Assembly (NCBI RefSeq): GCF_003852425.1
Contig: NZ_QAJN01000021.1
Coordinates: forward strand, 62,001 to 126,000
Source: Paucibacter sp. KBW04
GTDB taxonomy: Bacteria; Pseudomonadota; Gammaproteobacteria; Burkholderiales; Burkholderiaceae_C
DNA length: 64,000 bases
Direction: 5' to 3'
The notes under the pieces were generated by a model, which searched no databases, was not told the origin of the DNA, and was given only the letters and a program-made list of their open reading frames with translations. Shown here one piece after another: positions 58,528 to 64,000 of the stretch. Position 1 is the first letter of the stretch; each line of letters opens with the position of its first letter. Made by a program: the position numbers and the translations under genes.

Positions 58528-58917
58528 ATGGCTAATGTTCTTGTGGTCGATGATTCGAGCACCATGCGCGAAATCGTCGCCAGTTTCCTGAGCAAGAACG
58601 GCTTCGAGGTGGCGGTGGCCAATGACGGCCGCGACGGGCTTTTTCAGCTGAGCAATGATCCCGGCATCCGCCTGGTGATCAGCGACGTCAATATGCCCAA
58701 TATGGACGGCCTGGCCATGGCCAAGAAGATCCGTGAGGAGTTCAAGGATCGGGTGATTCACATCATCATGCTGACCACCGAAGACAACCCCGCCATGCGC
58801 ACCCGAGGCAAAGACATCGGCGTGACCGGCTGGATCGTCAAGCCCTTCCGCGGCGAGGCGGTGCTGGGCCCTTTGCGCAAGCTTTGCGAGATATCAGGCG
58901 CTGCCGGGCAAGCCTAA
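58528..58917 (+). CDS. CheY-like single-domain response regulator
   Basis: A 129-residue receiver. VLVVDDSSTMREIV gives the acidic metal pocket, LVISDVNMPNMDG the phospho-acceptor Asp (about residue 55), IIMLTTED the conserved Thr, and GWIVKPF the Lys. The ATG follows GAGGAGTGTTTGTT. It has no output domain, as in chemotaxis CheY or signal relays. The preceding CheX-like protein is a natural candidate phosphatase for it. It overlaps the end of the convergent YcaQ-type gene by 24 bp. Confidence 0.92.
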   Translation: MANVLVVDDSSTMREIVASFLSKNGFEVAVANDGRDGLFQLSNDPGIRLVISDVNMPNMDGLAMAKKIREEFKDRVIHIIMLTTEDNPAMRTRGKDIGVTGWIVKPFRGEAVLGPLRKLCEISGAAGQA

Positions 58918-60006
58918 GAAGAGGGCCAGCCTTTGGCTTTCCTCGGCTAGCGCGGCCTTGAAGGCCGCGTCCTGTGGCGCCTTGCCCGACTGATAGCCGC
59001 ATTGCAGCTGCAAGCTTTGGCCGCGCTCGTCCACCGAGGCATTGGCCCAGCCTTGCACCTCGCCGCGCCACAGCATGGGCAGGGCGTAGTAGCCGAGTCG
59101 GCGTTTGGCTGGCGGGGTGTAGGCCTCGAAACGGTAGGCCCAGCCCCAGAACAGCTCGAAGCGCAGGCGGTCCCAGACAATGGGGTCGAAAGGCGCCAGC
59201 AGGCGCAGCTCTTCGTCCAGCTTCCAGCGCTTGGAGCGGGGCTCTTCCCCTTCCGGCCAGAACCAGCGCACACCCTCGACCTCGGCACTGGGAAAGAGCT
59301 GCTGCGCATGGGCCAGCGCTTTTTTGACCTCGGCCTGCAACTGCGGTGCGCCATAGCGCGTCATGCTGCATAGCTGACTCAAGCTGCGCGCCGGCAAAGG
59401 GGCGTACTTGGCCAAGATCAGCCGCAGCAGATCCAGGGCTTTTTCTTGCGGGCTGCTGCTCTCGTCCTCGACGTGTTGCACCGCCTCGTAAATGCGCAGA
59501 CCCTGTTCCCGGCGCTTGACGCGCAAGAGGCCGCGGTAGTGCATGGCGTCCAGCAAATGGGTGGTGGCATTGCTGCTGCCGCCCCAGGCATTGCGGGTCT
59601 GGCCCAGCTGGAAATGCGCTTGCACCTGCTTGGGATGCGCCGGGCCATGGCTGCGCACAAAGGCCTGGATGGCCTCGGCCTGGGTGGCGGTCTTGGCGTC
59701 CCAGCCCTGGCGGGCGATGCGCGGGTGCAGCAGGCGCAGATGCTCGCGCGGCACAAAGCCGTAGTTGACGAAGCAGTCTTCCTCGACGTTCAGGCGGGCG
59801 TAGCGCAACTCCAGATCGCCGGCGCGATAGTCTTTGACGCGGTGCCTGAGGGTCAGGTCTTGCGCCCGCGCTGGCGCCCGGATGGGGTCGGCTTGCACAA
59901 AGCCCAGGCGCTGGATGGCGGCGGGCAGGGTGGTGGGTTTGAACAGGCTGCGCGCGATGGCGTAGCGGCGCAGATCGTCAAGAAGTAGCGGGGCGGTTTT
60001 GGGCAT
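58894..60006 (-). CDS. YcaQ/AlkZ-family winged-helix DNA glycosylase-like protein
   Basis: A 370-residue protein of the HTH_42 family. The N-terminal winged-helix part includes LGFVQADPIRAPARAQDL, whose Q-x-D matches the catalytic motif of E. coli YcaQ (AlkX). FVNYGFVPREHLRLLHP, FDPIVWDRLRFELFWGWAYR, FEAYTPPAKRRLGYYALPML and the WGW/Tyr-rich core are characteristic. The family removes alkylated or crosslinked bases; YcaQ unhooks interstrand crosslinks. The 3' end overlaps the convergent cheY gene by 24 bp, so C-terminal boundaries of both are constrained. Confidence 0.9.
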   Translation of the reverse strand: MPKTAPLLLDDLRRYAIARSLFKPTTLPAAIQRLGFVQADPIRAPARAQDLTLRHRVKDYRAGDLELRYARLNVEEDCFVNYGFVPREHLRLLHPRIARQGWDAKTATQAEAIQAFVRSHGPAHPKQVQAHFQLGQTRNAWGGSSNATTHLLDAMHYRGLLRVKRREQGLRIYEAVQHVEDESSSPQEKALDLLRLILAKYAPLPARSLSQLCSMTRYGAPQLQAEVKKALAHAQQLFPSAEVEGVRWFWPEGEEPRSKRWKLDEELRLLAPFDPIVWDRLRFELFWGWAYRFEAYTPPAKRRLGYYALPMLWRGEVQGWANASVDERGQSLQLQCGYQSGKAPQDAAFKAALAEESQRLALFLGLPGSA

Positions 60007-60048
60007 TCGGCTGGGCTGCGGTGGAGGCTTCAGACTTGGCCGGGCGGC

Positions 60049-61101
60049 TCAAGTCAAGCCGCCGAATCCGGACGATGCTGCACGCCCGGCGTTGCGCTGC
60101 TCACGCGTGTCCATTTGCATCTCGAAGCTGAAGAAGCAATTGCGGCCGCGCGATTTTGCCGCATACAAGGCCTCGTCCGCACGGCGCAGCAAGCCCTCGG
60201 CCGACGTCGTTTTGTCGGGCAGGCAGGTGGTGATGCCGCCCGAGAGGGTGAGGTAGGGCGCGATGCTGGAGCGCGGGTGGGGGATGGCCTTGAGCTCCAG
60301 CGTGCGCAGCAGGGCTCGCGCGAAAGTCATGGCGCCCGAGCGTGGGGTGCAAGGCAGGATCAGGGCGAACTCCTCGCCACCGTAGCGGGCCGGGTAGTCG
60401 CGTGGCCGGCGGCACATGCCTTGCAGCAAGCGGCCCAGGGTGTGCAGGCAGGCATCGCCCTCCACATGGCCCAGGCTGTCGTTATAGCCTTTGAAGAAGT
60501 CGATATCGCAAAGCACCAGGGTCAGTGGCGCTTGCTCGCGCTGTGCGGCCAGGATCTCTTGCTGCAGACGCAGATCAAAGCCGCGCCGGTTGGGCAGGGC
60601 GGTGAGGGCGTCTTCATGGCTGATGCGGGTCAGCTGCTCGTTGGCGATGCGCAACTCATCCGAGAGTTCGATCAAGCGGTTTTGCATGCGCCGCAGTCTT
60701 TGCATGGCGCGCAGCTTGGCTTGCAAGACCGTGCCGGAGACGGGCTTGACCAGATAGTCGTCACCGCCCGATTCAATCGCTTGCCAGAGGTTGTGGTCCT
60801 GATTCAGGCTGGAGAGAAAGATGATGGGCGTCCAGCCCCCGGCTTCCGAGGCGCGCAGCTGGCTGGCCACCCAGTAGCCATCGTGGCCGGGCATCTCCAC
60901 ATCCAGCAAGACCAGATCTGGGGCTTGCGCGCGGAACAAGCTGAGGGCGCTTTCGGCGGAGTCGGCCTCTTGCACCGTGTGACCCGCCGCATGCAGTTGA
61001 GCGACCAGAACCTGTCGTGTCGACGCCTGGTCGTCAACCAGCAGGATGTGCAAGGGCGGGAGCACAACAGGCTTGCTTGGGGAGTTGGGCGGGAGAGGCA
61101 T
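60049..61101 (-). CDS. receiver-GGDEF diguanylate cyclase
   Basis: A 350-residue c-di-GMP synthase. The N-terminal receiver has ILLVDDQASTRQVL, acceptor Asp in LVLLDVEMPGHDG and DYLVKP. A coiled linker (MQRLRRMQNRLIELSDELRI) joins the GGDEF domain, with HEDALTALPNRRGFD, DIDFFKGYNDSLGH and active-site RYGGEEF. RPRD four residues before RYGGEEF is an inhibitory I-site. It is a PleD/WspR-like enzyme, so phosphorylation should activate it. The partner kinase is not in the window. ATG 61101 is used; a GTG at 61107 is possible. The c-di-GMP riboswitch at 39104 could respond to its product. Confidence 0.93.
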   Translation of the reverse strand: MPLPPNSPSKPVVLPPLHILLVDDQASTRQVLVAQLHAAGHTVQEADSAESALSLFRAQAPDLVLLDVEMPGHDGYWVASQLRASEAGGWTPIIFLSSLNQDHNLWQAIESGGDDYLVKPVSGTVLQAKLRAMQRLRRMQNRLIELSDELRIANEQLTRISHEDALTALPNRRGFDLRLQQEILAAQREQAPLTLVLCDIDFFKGYNDSLGHVEGDACLHTLGRLLQGMCRRPRDYPARYGGEEFALILPCTPRSGAMTFARALLRTLELKAIPHPRSSIAPYLTLSGGITTCLPDKTTSAEGLLRRADEALYAAKSRGRNCFFSFEMQMDTREQRNAGRAASSGFGGLT

Positions 61102-61223
61102 GAGCACGGGTTATTCGGGCAAACCGAAAGAAGTGTCGTGCGATTATCGCCCTGGGTTCGGCTGGCTAGCTCAGTAGAAATGCGGTTGGAGTCCCCTTGT
61201 TTCAGCCTTGAGCCGGCATGAAA

Positions 61224-61246
61224 AAGGCCCGCGCGAGGCGGGCCTT
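61224..61246 (-). terminator. rho-independent terminator downstream of metK
   Basis: AAGGCCCGC (61224-61232) and GCGGGCCTT (61238-61246) form a perfect 9-bp stem. On the minus strand it ends in CTTTTTC. It lies beyond the metK-tail remnant and also faces the 5' side of the cyclase gene. Confidence 0.85.
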
Positions 61247-61274
61247 GGATTTCAGTGAGCGGCTTTGCTTAGAG

Positions 61275-61316
61275 GCCGGCGGCCGCGCGCAGCGCTGCAG
61301 CTTTATCGGTCTTTTG
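61275..61316 (-). pseudogene. remnant of a second metK 3' end
   Basis: Read on the minus strand, this encodes [13 protein letters not shown] followed by a stop, the same 13 residues that end the intact MetK. The two DNA copies differ at about six positions, all third-codon and synonymous, so the remnant once formed the end of a functional but diverged metK. Upstream of it the frame does not continue as MetK. It lies between the intact gene and the terminator. Confidence 0.75.
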
Positions 61317-61385
61317 GTCTCCGCCCACATCTGCTGCGCAGATATGAGCGTCGCCCGAGAACTGCCAAGCCGCTTCGCGGTGGCC

Positions 61386-62564
61386 TTACAGGCCAGCGGC
61401 CGCGCGCAGCGCTGCCGCCTTGTCCGTTCTCTCCCAAGTGAACTCCGGCTCTTCGCGGCCGAAGTGGCCGTAGGCGGCGGTCTTGGAGTAGATGGGGCGC
61501 AGCAGGTCCAGCATCTGGATGATGCCCTTGGGGCGCAGGTCGAAATGCTCTTGCACCAGGGCCGAGAGCTTGTCGTCAGAGATCACGCCCGTGCCTTCGG
61601 TGTAGACCGTCACGTTCATGGGGCGGGCCACGCCGATGGCATAGGCCACCTGGATCTGGCACTGGCGCGCCAGGCCGGCGGCAACGATGTTCTTGGCCAC
61701 ATAGCGGGCGGCATAGGCGGCCGAGCGGTCCACCTTGCTGGGGTCCTTGCCCGAGAAGGCGCCACCGCCGTGGGGGCAGGCGCCGCCATAGGTGTCCACA
61801 ATGATCTTGCGACCAGTCAGGCCGCAGTCACCTTGCGGGCCGCCGATGACGAAGCGGCCGGTCGGGTTGACCAGGTACTTGGTGTCCTTCAGCCATTCCT
61901 TGGGCAGCACGGGCTTGATGATTTCTTCGATGACGGCCTCGTAGAACTCGGGCTTCATCTTGTCGCCCAAGCTCATTTCGGGTGCGTGCTGGCTGGACAG
62001 CACCACCGTGTCGATGCTGTGCGGCTTGCCGTCCACATAGCGCATGGTGACCTGGCTCTTGGCGTCCGGGCGCAGGAAGGGCAGACGGCCGTCCTTGCGC
62101 AGCTGGGCCTGGCGCTCCACCAGACGGTGGGCGTAATAGATGGGCGCGGGCATCAGCTCGGGCGTTTCATCGCAGGCATAGCCGAACATCAGGCCTTGGT
62201 CGCCGGCACCGATATTCAGGTGGTCGTCGCTGGCGTGGTCCACGCCCTGGGCAATGTCATTGCTTTGCTTGTCGTAAGCGACCAGCACGGCGCAACCCTT
62301 GTAGTCGATGCCGTACTCGGTGTTGTCGTAGCCGATGCGCTTGATGGTGTCGCGCGCCACCTGGATGTAGTCCACATGGGCGTTGGTGGTGATTTCACCG
62401 GCCAGCACAACCAGGCCGGTGTTGCACAAGGTCTCGGCCGCGACGCGTGAGCGTGGGTCTTGGGTGAAGATTGCGTCGAGAATGGCATCCGAGATCTGGT
62501 CAGCGACCTTGTCGGGATGGCCTTCAGAGACGGATTCAGACGTAAAGAGAAAATCGTTCGCCAC
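61386..62564 (-). CDS. metK: S-adenosylmethionine synthase
   Basis: A 392-residue enzyme making SAM from methionine and ATP. GTG 62564 follows TGGAGTGTAAAAAA; an ATG at 62579 would add MECKK but breaks the usual start [36 protein letters not shown] is the catalytic loop region, and [20 protein letters not shown] the phosphate/metal site. It is divergent from a lipid A acyltransferase gene. A long leader with several hairpins precedes it. A diverged copy of its last 13 codons lies about 110 bp downstream. Confidence 0.96.
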   Translation of the reverse strand: MANDFLFTSESVSEGHPDKVADQISDAILDAIFTQDPRSRVAAETLCNTGLVVLAGEITTNAHVDYIQVARDTIKRIGYDNTEYGIDYKGCAVLVAYDKQSNDIAQGVDHASDDHLNIGAGDQGLMFGYACDETPELMPAPIYYAHRLVERQAQLRKDGRLPFLRPDAKSQVTMRYVDGKPHSIDTVVLSSQHAPEMSLGDKMKPEFYEAVIEEIIKPVLPKEWLKDTKYLVNPTGRFVIGGPQGDCGLTGRKIIVDTYGGACPHGGGAFSGKDPSKVDRSAAYAARYVAKNIVAAGLARQCQIQVAYAIGVARPMNVTVYTEGTGVISDDKLSALVQEHFDLRPKGIIQMLDLLRPIYSKTAAYGHFGREEPEFTWERTDKAAALRAAAGL

Positions 62565-62760
62565 TTTTTTACACTCCATATAAGTACAACAGTTCATCGG
62601 CGTTGCCGTGCTGTCGGGAGAAGACGCGGCGAACGCTTTAGCAGCATTTGTTGAGCATCACTGCCCGGCGCACTTCTAATCAAGGGATAAAGCCCAGAAA
62701 ACAAGTCCGCATCGCCCCGCAAGTAGTTCATTAACTCGGCGATGTGACAATTATAGAAAT
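62565..62760 (-). promoter_or_regulatory. long structured leader and promoter of metK
   Basis: On the minus strand TATAAT (62750-62755) is a perfect -10, giving a leader of about 180 nt; no good -35 is seen. The leader starts with CATCGCC, an inner AGTT-AATG-AACT hairpin, then GGGCGATG, which form a two-tier stem. Later hairpins are GGG-CTTTAT-CCC and CGGC-AAC-GCCG. I could not match it to a known SAM riboswitch class. A regulatory role is only a suggestion. Confidence 0.4.
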
Positions 62761-63681
62761 ATGTTGCTGCTGTTTCGTCTCCTGTCCAAATTCCCCCTGC
62801 GACTTTTGCATGCTTTTGGCGCGCTGGCCGGTTGGCTGACCTATGTCGCCTCCAAAACCTACCGGCAGCGCTATCAGGCGAATGTGCGCATTGCGGGCAT
62901 GGCCTGGCCCGAAGCCCGCGGCGGCATTGCGCATGCGGGGCGCATGATTCTGGAAACGCCTTGGCTGTGGATGCGCCCGCCCAGCCAGCCCTTGGGTGCC
63001 GCCCTGCGCTGGGACGGCGCGGAGCTGATCGAAGCGGCCTTGCAAGACGGCAAAGGCCTGGTCTTGCTAACGCCGCATCTGGGCTGCTTTGAAATTTGTG
63101 CTCAGGCCTATGCCGAGACCTTTGCCGAGACGCAAGTGCAAGGGCAGACCCGCCTCTCGCCCATCACCGTTTTGTTTCGTCCGGCCCGCCAGGCTTGGCT
63201 GCGTGAGGTGGTGGATGCCTCGCGCGGCCGCCCCGGTCTGGCCACGGCACCGGCCAATCTGGCGGGTGTGCGGCAGATGATTCGCGCCCTGCGCCAAGGC
63301 CATACCATCGGCCTCTTGCCCGACCAGGTGCCGCCCCAGGGCCTGGGTGTGTGGGCGCCGTTCTTCGGCTTGCCGGCTTACACCATGACGATGGCGGGCA
63401 AGCTTTTGCAGCAAACCGGCGCGGCGGCCCTGCTGATCTGGGGCGAACGCCTGCCCAAGGGCCAGGGTTTTGTGGTGCATGTGCGACCGGCGCCGCAGAT
63501 TGCGCCCGAGCAGGCCCCAGAATCCGCAGCCGAGACCATCAACAAGGCCATGGAAGAAATGATTCGCCTCGCACCTGATCAATACCTTTGGGGCTATCAC
63601 CGCTACAAGCAACCACGCGGCCTGGATATTGCGGCCGCGCCCTCTGCCCCCGCCGCGCCTGTGGATAAGTCGGAGCACTGA
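62761..63681 (+). CDS. lysophospholipid/lipid A biosynthesis acyltransferase (LpxL/HtrB family)
   Basis: A 306-residue inner-membrane acyltransferase. A hydrophobic N-terminus (residues 1-30) anchors it, LTPHLGCFEICAQAY holds a catalytic H-x4-D/E-type motif (H-L-G-C-F-E), and GLLPDQVPPQGLGVWAPFFG is the LpxL substrate segment. The role is late acylation of lipid A. The next gene is a second family member 3 bp on, so they are co-transcribed. It starts at an ATG without a clear Shine-Dalgarno and is divergent from metK. Confidence 0.9.
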   Translation: MLLLFRLLSKFPLRLLHAFGALAGWLTYVASKTYRQRYQANVRIAGMAWPEARGGIAHAGRMILETPWLWMRPPSQPLGAALRWDGAELIEAALQDGKGLVLLTPHLGCFEICAQAYAETFAETQVQGQTRLSPITVLFRPARQAWLREVVDASRGRPGLATAPANLAGVRQMIRALRQGHTIGLLPDQVPPQGLGVWAPFFGLPAYTMTMAGKLLQQTGAAALLIWGERLPKGQGFVVHVRPAPQIAPEQAPESAAETINKAMEEMIRLAPDQYLWGYHRYKQPRGLDIAAAPSAPAAPVDKSEH

Positions 63682-63684
63682 GCG

Positions 63685-64000
63685 ATGCTGTCAAAACTGG
63701 GTGCTTTTTTGCTGATCGGCCTGCTCTGGCTCTTGCACTTTTTGCCGCTGGCCGTGCTGGCCGCGCTGGGCCAAGGCCTGGGGCGTCTGCTGTGGTGGGT
63801 GGCGGGGCGGCGGCGGCGCATCGCCTTGCGTAATCTGGAGCTGTGCTTCCCCGAGAAGTCGGCGGCAGAGCGTGAGCAGCTCGGCCGTGAACATTTCGGC
63901 TGGGTGGGTCGCAGCTTGTTGGAGCGCGGCCTGCTGTGGTTCGCCTCGCCGGCGCGCTTGCAGCGGCTGATGCATGTGAAGGGCGATATCGCCCTGGCCG
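63685..64000 (+). CDS. second LpxL/HtrB-type acyltransferase, cut by the window end
   Basis: The frame starts at ATG 63685 and stays open to the last base; 105 codons are visible. MLSKLGAFLLIGLLWLLHFL is an N-terminal membrane segment, RRRRIALRNLELCFPEKS is the usual LpxL region after it, and ERGLLWFASPARL leads toward the active site, which is out of range. It starts 3 bp after the previous acyltransferase stop. The pair may add two different secondary acyl chains to lipid A, as LpxL and LpxM-type enzymes do. Confidence 0.85.
   Translation, partial: MLSKLGAFLLIGLLWLLHFLPLAVLAALGQGLGRLLWWVAGRRRRIALRNLELCFPEKSAAEREQLGREHFGWVGRSLLERGLLWFASPARLQRLMHVKGDIALA

Noticed and set aside
62600-62680. 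SAM-II-like riboswitch in the metK leader
   Set aside because: A GCTAAA-like stretch recalls SAM-II, but the conserved loop and pseudoknot order could not be fitted.

Overview
The window is G+C-rich DNA with dense, mostly short-spaced bacterial genes. It reads as the chromosome of a betaproteobacterium of the order Burkholderiales, most likely the Rubrivivax-Leptothrix-Roseateles-Paucibacter group. Supporting signs are the block cca / GST / NDUFA9-like epimerase / lytic transglycosylase / 5-formyl-THF cyclo-ligase, an ahcY-tlyA-metF set behind an S-adenosylhomocysteine (SAH) riboswitch, metK divergent from lipid A acyltransferase genes, two PEP-CTERM proteins, and large TonB receptors. The genus is an inference. 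I saw no rRNA, tRNA, CRISPR array, prophage or insertion sequence.

Layout. 1-4383: a TorT-like binding protein and a large hybrid histidine kinase. 4392-10921: the housekeeping block, with a PEP-CTERM gene inserted. 11028-14279: mannose isomerase, fructokinase, GNAT acetyltransferase and hemerythrin. 14280-27527: a glycoprotein or mannoside scavenging region with a peptide-binding protein, a secreted basic-secretory-protein peptidase, two divergent TonB receptors, a GH92 alpha-mannosidase and two LysR regulators. 27663-33895: DUF2917, TfoX-like, a second 5-formyl-THF cyclo-ligase, Xaa-Pro dipeptidase, a DUF3857/transglutaminase protein and a DUF4124-like protein. 34176-40446: a TPR/SPINDLY-type O-GlcNAc transferase, an S53 sedolisin lipoprotein behind a c-di-GMP-I riboswitch, and an OmpW porin with a decayed partial copy. 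40662-44955: a DctB-like kinase and FixJ-like regulator divergent from an MHS-family transporter. 45136-51439: M13 peptidase, then a beta-barrel protein, ECF sigma factor, anti-sigma factor, subtilase and PEP-CTERM protein. 51654-56484: a cysteine hydrolase, a TfoX-like protein and the SAH-riboswitch methyl-cycle operon. 56558-61101: a HAD phosphatase, a pseudoreceiver-CheX fusion and CheY behind a sigma-28-like promoter, a YcaQ-type glycosylase and a receiver-GGDEF diguanylate cyclase. 61386-64000: metK, followed by a remnant of another metK 3' end, and two lipid A acyltransferases, the last cut by the window edge.

How the genes fit together. The TonB receptors, GH92 mannosidase, mannose isomerase and fructokinase make a plausible route from alpha-mannosides to fructose-6-phosphate, with the secreted peptidase and peptide-binding protein handling the protein part of glycoproteins. 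metK, ahcY and metF cover three steps of the methyl cycle. c-di-GMP appears twice: a synthase at 60049 and a riboswitch at 39104.

The most interesting locus is 48028-50653. Here the periplasmic tail of the anti-sigma factor resembles the propeptide of the subtilase encoded next to it, which suggests a protease-gated sigma switch. Other items worth following are the metK and ompW remnants, the Shine-Dalgarno-masking hairpin before the hemerythrin gene, the FNR-like box before ompW, the operator-like palindrome before the transporter, and the 98-bp imperfect palindrome between ahcY and tlyA.
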